Positions 54,374 to 64,000 of a DNA stretch of 64,000 nt are shown here, piece after piece; within the stretch, counting starts at the first letter, position 1, and each line of letters starts with the position of its first letter. Position numbers and translations under genes: made by a program. The stretch covers positions 186,001-250,000 of the forward strand of contig JARGOS010000001.1 of the NCBI GenBank assembly GCA_029212505.1, in the 5' to 3' direction. The DNA comes from Legionellaceae bacterium. Lineage in GTDB: Bacteria > Pseudomonadota > Gammaproteobacteria > Legionellales > Legionellaceae. The notes under the pieces are model-generated. The model made no database searches. It was not told where the DNA came from and was given only the letters and a program-made list of their open reading frames with translations.

Positions 54374-55784
54374 TGTCTTCTTTGATTTCATCAAGTTTTG
54401 CATCGATACGCGCGTGTAAAAAACGATCGTGCTTGACCAAGGTTTTGGCGAGTTTAAATAAGCGACGTGCTTCTTTTCGTTGTCCTTGGAGCACATGACA
54501 TTGTGCATACGTAAAATAAGCATACGCTTTGCGATGATTATTTGACTGTGCGCGCGCAAGTGCATGGCATACCGGTAAATCGGTTGGAAAGGCTCGGCTT
54601 GCTTGAAGCAAAATAGAAGAGGCTTCTTCTGGACGGTTGGTTGAAGACAGCAGCTTGGCAAGTGTCATGATCACCGGGTAGTTTTCAGGATAATTAGCGT
54701 GAAGGGCGTGGAGTCGAGCCAATGCTTCATCGACTTTACCGATACCGGCTCCGGCCTCACTTAGGGCAAGTGCATAAAATAAATTTTCATGATCTTCGAC
54801 AGCAAGGCTTTGGAGCAGTGCGTACGCAGCTTGATCTTGGTTTGTTTTGAGTAATGCGAGCGCGCGCCCATAGAGGCAAGCATTGTCGTTGGTTTCAGAT
54901 TTTGGGCATCGATTAGCATAGTAATCTAATAATTTTTTATGATGCTTCGCGGTGATCACGCGAATGCGTTCTTTGGTGAGTTGGTATCCGAGCGTGTCAG
55001 GAACGTTTTTGGCTTCAAGTACATTGGTTCGATGTTCGGCCTCAACAATTCTGTCATCATCCATGGGATGAGTTCGCAAAATCGTTGGAACGTTTGCTGA
55101 GTAGTAACGTGAATTTTCTCGCATGCGTTGAAAAAAATGAATCATACCACGAGGATCAAATCCAGCTTGCTTTAGCATATCAATACCAATACGGTCAGCT
55201 TCTTTTTCGTTAGAACGAATAAAATTAATACTGTCTTGGGCAAAGCCACCGAGTGCTGCCATCATCGCGCCACTGCCTATGCCAGGGATAATCGCACCAA
55301 GGGCGATTGCTGCGAGCATCGAGGCAAGCATCGGGACTTGCATACGATGTTGGTGTTCGAGCATACGGTATAAATGATGTTGGCGAACGTGTGCGATTTC
55401 ATGTGCAAGTACGGCGGCAAGTTCACTTTCATGCTCGCTTAATAAAAAAAGTTCACTGTTAATACCAATATGTCCACCGGGGCCTGCAAAAGCATTAATT
55501 TCATCAGATTTGACGATAAAAAACGTCGGGGGAACTTGTTGACTATGGGTGGCAAGTTTATTTCCGAGGTGGGTGAGGTATTGATTGCTCAGGGGATCAC
55601 GAAGTACACTGTTGGATTGATTGATTTCTACAACAAATTGTTTTTCGAGCTCATCCAGCTCGCTGTTAGAATAGGCTGAAAATGCAAAGGCCGTGTTATT
55701 CAAAAGCAACGAGGTGATGGTCAACGCCCATAAGCAAGATTTAATGTGGCGAATAATCCTTGTTTTGTGCGCTGATCGAGGCAT
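54357..55784 (-). CDS. bepA: M48 family metalloprotease, BepA-like, with TPRs
   Basis: Periplasmic zinc protease/chaperone that supports LptD assembly and degrades stalled outer-membrane proteins in E. coli. The product is 475 aa from ATG 55784: signal sequence (LWALTITSLLLNNTAFAFS), zinc motif HEIAHVRQHH, downstream EKEADRIGIDML with the third ligand, then helical TPR-like repeats in the C-terminal 200 residues. A TTG 12 nt upstream is an alternative start. It fits with bamA, skp and bamD elsewhere in the window. Confidence 0.9.
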   Translation of the reverse strand: MPRSAHKTRIIRHIKSCLWALTITSLLLNNTAFAFSAYSNSELDELEKQFVVEINQSNSVLRDPLSNQYLTHLGNKLATHSQQVPPTFFIVKSDEINAFAGPGGHIGINSELFLLSEHESELAAVLAHEIAHVRQHHLYRMLEHQHRMQVPMLASMLAAIALGAIIPGIGSGAMMAALGGFAQDSINFIRSNEKEADRIGIDMLKQAGFDPRGMIHFFQRMRENSRYYSANVPTILRTHPMDDDRIVEAEHRTNVLEAKNVPDTLGYQLTKERIRVITAKHHKKLLDYYANRCPKSETNDNACLYGRALALLKTNQDQAAYALLQSLAVEDHENLFYALALSEAGAGIGKVDEALARLHALHANYPENYPVIMTLAKLLSSTNRPEEASSILLQASRAFPTDLPVCHALARAQSNNHRKAYAYFTYAQCHVLQGQRKEARRLFKLAKTLVKHDRFLHARIDAKLDEIKEDISSHK

Positions 55785-55847
55785 GAGGCTACTCAAAAAT
55801 TGAATAATTTGTTATCATACATATACTTTTTCCACCGTGACTGAATT

Positions 55848-56912
55848 ATGCACGAGCAATTTTTGCTAGCAGCACTTCGGCAAGCACGTCTTCGACGTGG
55901 TCAAACAGCGCCTAATCCTTCTGTAGGTGCTGTTGCTGTGCGTGCTGGAACTATTATAGCACAAGCCTTTCATCCTGGCGTGGGTCAACCTCATGCGGAG
56001 CAGGTATTGGTTCAAATGTTGCCTGAAGACTGCTCAGATATCACGGTTTATGTGACGCTTGAGCCCTGCAATCATTGGGGAAGAACACAACCTTGCGTTG
56101 ATGTGTTGATTGCGCGACGTGTAAAACAAGTGGTGTATGCGTATGCTGATCCTAATCCTACGGTTGTTAAAAATAACACACCTAAGCTACTTAAAGCACA
56201 TGGCATTGCTGTGCTGCATTATCCTATGCCGGTGATTAATCAATTTTATGAAAGCTATACGTTTTGGTTTAAAACAGGTCGGCCTTGGGTCACGGTAAAA
56301 ATGGCGCAAACGTTGGATGGCAAGATTGCCGGTGCGGAGGGCGCCCGTGTCCAGATATCTAATGCAATATGTGCCAAATTCACGCATCAAGAGCGTTTGC
56401 ATACCGATGTTATTTTAACCACAGCAGCAACCATTCAAGCCGATAATCCGTTACTTAATGCACGCGTGGGTGATGAGGTCGTTGCAAAACCTGTCGCCAT
56501 ACTTGATCGTACGCAAAAACTGTCTGCGTCGGCACATATTCATAAAACAGCCAAGAAACTGCATCTTTATCATGGCAAGCATCAAGAAGAGCAGCTTGAT
56601 TTAAACGCTATACTCGACGATTTGGGTCGTATGGGGTATCACGATGTATGGGTTGAAGCGGGCGCTGCATTATTTAACGCACTGCATCAGCAGAATTTAG
56701 TGCAGCGCACGTATGTGTATTTGGTGCCTAAAATATTAGGTACAGAAGCGATGTCGTTATATACACAAGAAAAATACACACACGAAAATAATTTAGCTAA
56801 AGCCAAGCATATCACCTGGGAAGCGATGGGGGATAACCTCAAAATAACACTGGATTGGCAAGCGAGTGCTCAAGATAATTTTATAGAGGAATCAACATGT
56901 TCACAGGATTAG
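55848..56912 (+). CDS. ribD: Bifunctional riboflavin deaminase/reductase RibD
   Basis: Deaminates and then reduces the pyrimidine intermediate in riboflavin synthesis. The product is 354 aa. The deaminase zinc site reads PHAEQ and LEPCNHWGRTQPCVDVL. The reductase domain begins at PWVTVKMAQTLDGKIAG (about 148) and contains VWVEAGAALFNAL. It is first in the rib operon and overlaps ribE by 16 bp. Confidence 0.96.
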   Translation: MHEQFLLAALRQARLRRGQTAPNPSVGAVAVRAGTIIAQAFHPGVGQPHAEQVLVQMLPEDCSDITVYVTLEPCNHWGRTQPCVDVLIARRVKQVVYAYADPNPTVVKNNTPKLLKAHGIAVLHYPMPVINQFYESYTFWFKTGRPWVTVKMAQTLDGKIAGAEGARVQISNAICAKFTHQERLHTDVILTTAATIQADNPLLNARVGDEVVAKPVAILDRTQKLSASAHIHKTAKKLHLYHGKHQEEQLDLNAILDDLGRMGYHDVWVEAGAALFNALHQQNLVQRTYVYLVPKILGTEAMSLYTQEKYTHENNLAKAKHITWEAMGDNLKITLDWQASAQDNFIEESTCSQD

Positions 56913-57544
56913 TTGAACAATGCGGCAAAGTACGAAGTCAAGAAGAGCATGTCGGTGGTATTCGGTTGGTGCTTGAGGCAAGTTTTGAAAATTTGGTTTT
57001 GGGTGAAAGTATTGCGGTCAACGGCGTGTGCCTGACGTTATTGCAAGCCCCTGAAGGGCTGCTTGCGTTTGATGTGTCGCCTGAAACCTTACGTGCGACC
57101 AGTTTAGGATCGCTTGGGCTAGGTGATGGCGTGCATCTTGAGCGTGCGTTACGTGTGTCCGATAGGCTTGGCGGCCATTATGTGAGTGGGCATGTGGATA
57201 TGGCGGCAAAAATCAGCAAGATAACACACCAGGGTGAATACACCGAGGTGACGATTGCAGGCTTTGATGCCAAGGCACGCCGCTATTTATGTCCCAAAGG
57301 TAGCGTGGCGCTCGACGGTGTGAGCTTGACGATTAATGCCGTCACGGATGATGCAATCACGGTGATGTTGATTCCACATACGTTATCAAAAACAACCCTC
57401 GGAACCTGGGTTATTGGGCAACGCATCAACGTTGAGTTTGATTATATTGCGCGCGTGTTGGTTCATCAATTGGGTTCTTTGACAGATTCGACTATAATGA
57501 CGCTTTTTGAGAAGCCCGAAGCGGGCACCGAGGTTCCTTTATGA
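56897..57544 (+). CDS. ribE: Riboflavin synthase (alpha chain)
   Basis: Dismutates two 6,7-dimethyl-8-ribityllumazines to riboflavin. The product is 215 aa made of two similar beta-barrels: MFTGLVEQCGKV starts the first, with ESIAVNGVCLTL, and the second has GSVALDGVSLTINAV. The start overlaps ribD and the end overlaps ribBA by 4 bp. Confidence 0.96.
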   Translation: MFTGLVEQCGKVRSQEEHVGGIRLVLEASFENLVLGESIAVNGVCLTLLQAPEGLLAFDVSPETLRATSLGSLGLGDGVHLERALRVSDRLGGHYVSGHVDMAAKISKITHQGEYTEVTIAGFDAKARRYLCPKGSVALDGVSLTINAVTDDAITVMLIPHTLSKTTLGTWVIGQRINVEFDYIARVLVHQLGSLTDSTIMTLFEKPEAGTEVPL

Positions 57545-58770
57545 CAAGCTCTTTTTCATCGATGCAGCATGCACTTGCTGAACTTCGTGCTGGCCGTATG
57601 GTTATTTTGGTCGACGATGAGCAGCGTGAGAACGAAGGTGATTTGGTCTTTGCAGCTGAGCATGTGACGCCGGAAGCGATTAATTTTATGTCGTGTTATG
57701 GTCGTGGCTTGATTTGTTTGCCTATGGCCGGTCCAATGATTGATAAGCTTGGCTTACCGATGATGGCCAGTCGTAATCGTTCCCCTTATGGTACGGGGTT
57801 TACGGTATCTATTGAGGCGTTTTCAGGTGTATCGACCGGTATTTCTGCAAAAGATCGCGCACATACGATTCAGGTTGCAATTGATGCGAGCTCAACGCCA
57901 GAAGATATTATTTCACCCGGGCATGTGTTCCCACTTCGGGCACGTGATGGCGGTGTGTTTGAGCGTCAAGGGCAAACGGAAGGCAGTGTTGATCTCATGC
58001 GACTTGCAGGGCTTAAGCCGGCCGCGGTGATTTGTGAAATCATCAACGACGATGGCAGTATGAGCCGCCAAGATGATTTGAACAAATTTTCAAAAGAGCA
58101 TGGTATTCCTATTATTCATATACGTGATGTGATCGAATATCGCATTGCCCATGAAGTGCTTGTCGAGAAGGTCGCAACCAGTCGCATACCCCTACGAGAT
58201 CACGGTGATTTTACTATGACGCTGTTTCATAATCAGATGGATTCAGCCGAGCATTTTGCATTAGTTAAAGCGGTTAAAGCACCGGCCAGCTCAAAACATG
58301 CTAATCAAGCGCCGTTGGTACGCATTCACTCCGAGTGCATTACCGGTGATTTATTTGGCTCAATGAAGTGTGATTGTGGTGAGCAGCTCGATCAGTCGCT
58401 TACAAAAATTGCCGAAGAAGGCGGCGTATTGATTTATTTGAGGCAAGAAGGTCGAGGTATCGGCCTTTCTAATAAGCTGAAAGCTTACGCACTGCAAGAA
58501 ACAGGCATGGACACGGTTGAGGCGAATGAGCATTTAGGTTTACCCGTGGATGGGCGTGATTATGGCATTGCTTTTCAAATGCTGAAAGCATTAGGCTTAG
58601 ATAGCGTGCGGTTATTAACCAATAATCCTCGTAAAATCGAAGCACTTCTGCAGTACGGTATGAACGTGGTTGAACGTCTGCCTTTGCATGTTGAAGCAAG
58701 CTGTGAAAATCAAACCTATTTAAAAACCAAGCGTGAAAAACTCGGACATCTTTTGGATATGAAACCATGA
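57541..58770 (+). CDS. ribBA: Bifunctional DHBP synthase / GTP cyclohydrolase II RibBA
   Basis: Supplies both riboflavin precursors. The product is 409 aa. The N-terminal RibB domain has DDEQRENEGDLVFAAEHVTPE and the GHVFPLRARDGGV loop. The C-terminal RibA domain has the zinc site SECITGDLFGSMKCDCGEQL and RQEGRGIGLSNKLKAYALQE. Key residues of both domains are present. It overlaps ribE and ribH by 4 bp each. Confidence 0.95.
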   Translation: MTSSFSSMQHALAELRAGRMVILVDDEQRENEGDLVFAAEHVTPEAINFMSCYGRGLICLPMAGPMIDKLGLPMMASRNRSPYGTGFTVSIEAFSGVSTGISAKDRAHTIQVAIDASSTPEDIISPGHVFPLRARDGGVFERQGQTEGSVDLMRLAGLKPAAVICEIINDDGSMSRQDDLNKFSKEHGIPIIHIRDVIEYRIAHEVLVEKVATSRIPLRDHGDFTMTLFHNQMDSAEHFALVKAVKAPASSKHANQAPLVRIHSECITGDLFGSMKCDCGEQLDQSLTKIAEEGGVLIYLRQEGRGIGLSNKLKAYALQETGMDTVEANEHLGLPVDGRDYGIAFQMLKALGLDSVRLLTNNPRKIEALLQYGMNVVERLPLHVEASCENQTYLKTKREKLGHLLDMKP

Positions 58771-59252
58771 AATATATTAAAGCAACACCTGAAAAAAAGG
58801 CGGTTTTTCCTATAGCCATCGTGGTGAGTTTATTTAATCGTTCGATCACGCAAGCACTTCAAGATGGAGCGCTTGAAGCGCTCGAAGCCGCTGGGTTTTT
58901 ACCCGAACATATCACGGTCATAGAAGTGCCCGGAGCGGTTGAAATTCCTTTGGTGGCACAAAAGCTGGCCAAGCAAAACCACTTTGGCGCGATTCTTGCA
59001 TTAGGTGCGGTGGTGCGAGGCGAAACCACGCATTATGACTATGTGTGTGAGCAAGTCAGTGCCGGTTGCCAGCAGGTGACACTGGCCTATGATGTGCCGG
59101 TTATTTTTGGTGTTTTAACCACAGAGAACGAAGCACAAGCCTGGGATAGACTCGGGGGAGCGCATGGGCATAAAGGGCATGACGCGGTGGCGTGTGCGCT
59201 CAGCATGCATCATATTTTACAAACATTAGAACACGATAACGGGTTAGGGTAA
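58767..59252 (+). CDS. ribH: 6,7-dimethyl-8-ribityllumazine synthase
   Basis: Condenses the ribitylaminouracil and DHBP to lumazine, usually as a 60-mer or decamer. The product is 161 aa with VVSLFNRSITQAL, VPGAVEIPLVAQ, ALGAVVRGETTHYDYV and the C-terminal GHKGHDAVACAL. nusB, which often follows ribH, is not here; pyrG starts 6 nt later. Confidence 0.96.
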   Translation: MKYIKATPEKKAVFPIAIVVSLFNRSITQALQDGALEALEAAGFLPEHITVIEVPGAVEIPLVAQKLAKQNHFGAILALGAVVRGETTHYDYVCEQVSAGCQQVTLAYDVPVIFGVLTTENEAQAWDRLGGAHGHKGHDAVACALSMHHILQTLEHDNGLG

Positions 59253-61735
<2,483 letters not shown>

Positions 61736-61750
61736 TTGTTTCCTGCACGA

Positions 61751-62680
61751 TTAGAACGCTCTAATGGTGCGTACGGGACGTAAAACGACAAGGTTACTCT
61801 CATTACCCTCGATGGTGTTATCCGGCTCAAGAGTCGTATCAAAGGCCTTGGTTCCATCGCTGGTGGTTGTTGAAGACCAGTAAAAAGTATCTAACAGGTT
61901 GGATCCCCCATTGGCCCGAACCGCGTCATTGATGGTAGTATTGCCTGCAAGCTGAATCTGTTGATATTCACCGACAGAGGGAATATACCAACCACCATAA
62001 CAGGTCTCTGTGAGTGGTTGAACAGTAGTACCAGACGGCACGCATGATGTTAAGCCATCAGCCGTGACACCTCGTGCGGCAGCTATAGGAGCTGCACTTT
62101 GTGGATCATTAACATTCGCTTCAGCAGCGAGCATAACCGCTGTATTAAATGCTCCAGCACCAATGCCGGTCATCGACGCATAGATATGCGTATTTGCAGC
62201 TGAGGTAAACGGAACAGAATTGGTTGTTGAATTCGTCATTGATATGGCTAAGCCATGTCGCTTGGTTGAGTCAAGATAAAAAATAATCCCACCTTGATAA
62301 AGCTGACCAATTTCGAGTTGCGTTTCGGTAATGGTATTACCCGATACAGTGATACCGTTATTACCAGAAATTAAAGCCACATCAAGGCTTGCAGGTGTTG
62401 CACCTCCTCCTGCACCGTTAACCGTTACGCCTATGCCTGAGGTATACCCTAAAATATCAGCACCATTAATGCCCAGACCGTTTGAAACTGTGTAAGCGCC
62501 GCTAATCACATTATTCAGAATACTGATACCCGTTCCTGCTGTATATGTTCCTTGTCTTACCGCATCATTAAAGCGTGCATTAACGTAATCTGTGCTCGCA
62601 GGATTAGATGCAGCGATAGCAGCAACACTAAATAGGTTGGCTACAGTCAGCAATGTGAATGTGAAAGATAATTTTTTCAT
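61751..62680 (-). CDS. Exported Gly/Thr/Asn-rich beta protein with a C-terminal GGWY/YWSS module
   Basis: The specific function is unknown. The product is 309 aa with a clear signal peptide (VANLFSVAAIAAS, cleavage near residue 24). The region from about 45 to 120 repeats a short beta pattern ending in G-I-x-(V/I) (TGISILNNVIS, NGLGINGADI, SGIGVTVNG, NNGITVSGNTI), resembling phage tail-fibre or adhesin stalks. The C-terminal part (IGQLYQGGIIFYLD, CYGGWYIPSVGEYQQI, FYWSSTTTSDG) resembles DUF1566/Lcl-type C-terminal modules of surface proteins. AAGGAG precedes the ATG. A surface or secreted adhesin is the best guess. Confidence 0.75.
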   Translation of the reverse strand: MKKLSFTFTLLTVANLFSVAAIAASNPASTDYVNARFNDAVRQGTYTAGTGISILNNVISGAYTVSNGLGINGADILGYTSGIGVTVNGAGGGATPASLDVALISGNNGITVSGNTITETQLEIGQLYQGGIIFYLDSTKRHGLAISMTNSTTNSVPFTSAANTHIYASMTGIGAGAFNTAVMLAAEANVNDPQSAAPIAAARGVTADGLTSCVPSGTTVQPLTETCYGGWYIPSVGEYQQIQLAGNTTINDAVRANGGSNLLDTFYWSSTTTSDGTKAFDTTLEPDNTIEGNESNLVVLRPVRTIRAF

Positions 62681-62747
62681 TATTTAGAGCTCCTTGCTAC
62701 TAAATTTAAAATGATGCAGATGTCCCTAATCTTTATAAGTTAGTACT

Positions 62748-62768
62748 TTGTCATTTTCAGAATGACAA
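62748..62768. repeat. Short perfect inverted repeat
   Basis: TTGTCATT (62748-62755) pairs with AATGACAA (62761-62768) around a 5-nt loop. It lies between tRNA-Ser and the exported protein gene, both on the minus strand, and could be an operator or a weak terminator for the tRNA. Confidence 0.4.
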
Positions 62769-62940
62769 TTGAATGAAATAATGTTAAACCTGCTTACCAA
62801 TTCTGTCATAATTGAAAGCTTAGTGCAAATACCCTACACCGTTCCATCTTAGCGTGCATGAACTTAACGTACTTTGATTTTTTTATGACAAGAAATGGCT
62901 GGTCATGATTATTTTTGGGGTCATTTTAAGGTGCAAGACT

Positions 62941-63028
62941 TGGCGGAGAGACAGGGATTCGAACCCTGGGAAGGTTGCCCTTCAATGGTTTTCAAGACCA
63001 CCGCAATCGACCACTCTGCCATCTCTCC
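62941..63028 (-). tRNA. tRNA-Ser (anticodon TGA)
   Basis: An 88-nt class II tRNA on the minus strand with acceptor GGAGAGA/TCTCTCC, anticodon loop CTTGAAA, a long variable arm, discriminator G and encoded CCA. Confidence 0.96.
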
Positions 63029-63202
63029 GAGGACCAGAATATTAGCGCAAACATCGAAGCGATGCAACAGGGTATGCTTTAAATTTCTGCTTTTTTTATC
63101 TTGATGTATTTATATTCGCAAAAAATTTATCAGTAAGTATAATGAGCTGGGTTATGCATGGGTTGTTCTGATGAAATGCTTAAGTTAGGGATGAGACGTT
63201 TG

Positions 63203-64000
63203 ATGAAAGCAATAAAATACCTTGTGGTCCTGGGGCTTTTAATAGCTCTTGTAGGTTGTAAAAGTTTTTTTGGTGATCCGGAAGAAAAAGACGAAGGCGA
63301 AGGGCCCTATAAAGGCCAATCTGCGAAGCAATTGTATCAAGATGCACGCACGGCACTGAATAAAAAAGATTATACAGGAGCAATTAAGCGCCTTGAAGCG
63401 ATGGAAATTATGTATCCTTTTCATGATGATGCGGAAGCGGCTGAACTTGAGCTGATGTATGCTTATTATCTGAAAGAAGAATATCCAGCAGCTGCGGCGG
63501 CGGCCGAGCGTTTTATTCATCTTTATCCACGCGCCAAGCGGGTTGATTACGCGTATTATATTAAAGCCATGGCGAACTTCCATCAATCACGTGGCCCAGT
63601 CGCCACATTGTTACCGATGGATCAATCGTGGCGCGATCCTGGCACACAGTCGCAAGCGTATTCGGATTTTGCAACACTGGTTCAGCAGTTTCCTCGGAGC
63701 GAATACAAAGCAGATGCACAGCAGCATATGCTTTATTTGCGTAACATGTTCGCCAATACGGAGCTGAATATTGCAAAATATTATTATGAACGAAGACGGT
63801 TTGTCGCTTCAGCTGAGCGAGCAAGTTATGTTTTGAGAACGTACCCGCAAGCAACGACCACAAAAGAAGCGCTGGGTGTGCTCTACTACGCAAACAAAGC
63901 ATTAAATCTAACACAAGCCGCCGATGATGCCCTCAATGTGTACGCTAAAACGTATGGCGGAAAGCCTTCTGAAGTGCGTTCTGCAGAAAAAGTTGATTTA
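63203..64000 (+). CDS. bamD: Outer membrane assembly lipoprotein BamD (partial)
   Basis: Essential TPR lipoprotein of the BAM complex, partner of BamA. The N-terminal 266 residues are visible and the gene runs off the right edge. The lipoprotein signal ends LIALVGC with the lipidated Cys at residue 19. TPR-type helices follow (SAKQLYQDARTALNKKDYTG, YPRAKRVDYAYYIKAMANF, NIAKYYYERRRFVASAERA). ATG 63203 has AGGG about 12 nt upstream; in-frame TTG 63200 and ATG 63191 are alternatives. Confidence 0.92.
   Translation, partial: MKAIKYLVVLGLLIALVGCKSFFGDPEEKDEGEGPYKGQSAKQLYQDARTALNKKDYTGAIKRLEAMEIMYPFHDDAEAAELELMYAYYLKEEYPAAAAAAERFIHLYPRAKRVDYAYYIKAMANFHQSRGPVATLLPMDQSWRDPGTQSQAYSDFATLVQQFPRSEYKADAQQHMLYLRNMFANTELNIAKYYYERRRFVASAERASYVLRTYPQATTTKEALGVLYYANKALNLTQAADDALNVYAKTYGGKPSEVRSAEKVDL

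Overview
The window reads as a gammaproteobacterial chromosome segment of moderate GC content, most probably from the order Legionellales (Legionella/Coxiella-like host-associated bacteria). The housekeeping gene order is classic gammaproteobacterial: uppS-cdsA-rseP-bamA-skp-fabZ-lpxA, tig-clpP-clpX-lon-hupB-ppiD, smrB/prmB-aroC, rne/rluC and pgsA-tRNA(Gly-Cys-Leu). The Legionellales placement rests on an isolated icmH(dotU)-icmF pair of Dot/Icm type IVB secretion size and form, and on an ankyrin protein with a cysteine-protease-like region resembling the effector AnkH/LegA3. The genus cannot be fixed from the sequence.

Layout. 1-7.7 kb: uridine kinase (cut by the window edge), fliA, prfB-lysS, and the opposing icmH-icmF operon, which is preceded by a perfect tandem 11-bp repeat resembling a PmrA box. 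7.8-9.9 kb: an accessory patch with a ParD/ParE-like pair whose toxin has lost its middle, and an unrecognised 477-residue protein. 9.9-14 kb: ctp, envC and gpmI on the minus strand. 14-22.4 kb: envelope biogenesis genes plus serS, with dxr and lpxD missing from their usual places. 22.4-24.3 kb: a CDF and a ZIP metal transporter in tandem. 24.4-33.4 kb: four tRNAs, the Tig/ClpXP/Lon protein quality-control block, HU, two tRNAs and PpiD. 33.4-36.8 kb: an unrecognised TPR-like protein behind a palindromic hairpin, then fabI, a second uridine kinase and smrB. 36.8-39.9 kb: prmB-aroC-asd.

39.9-44 kb is the most unusual part. A small charged protein is coupled to the AnkH-like protein. Next come a 34-codon broken duplicate of an asparagine-synthetase-like gene, a DUF4160/DUF2442 two-gene cassette and the intact asparagine-synthetase-like gene, which has no N-terminal catalytic Cys. 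44-49 kb: rne, rluC, a HAD protein, pgsA and a three-tRNA cluster split by a terminator. 49.2-50.8 kb: a 540-residue orphan protein with a lipid-kinase-like catalytic loop and DFG motif, an effector candidate. 51-52.9 kb: fdxA-tsaB-ycaR-kdsB. 53-55.8 kb: a membrane diguanylate cyclase facing a BepA-type metalloprotease. 55.8-61.7 kb: ribD-ribE-ribBA-ribH-pyrG-kdsA, complete for riboflavin synthesis from GTP and ribulose-5-phosphate apart from the unassigned phosphatase. 61.7-64 kb: an exported beta-rich protein, tRNA-Ser and the start of bamD.

As a whole, the window combines outer-membrane assembly (BamA, BamD, Skp, PpiD, BepA), lipid A/KDO synthesis (LpxA, FabZ, KdsA, KdsB) and proteostasis with interspersed putative Dot/Icm machinery and effectors. 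No insertion sequence, prophage, CRISPR array or rRNA gene was seen.
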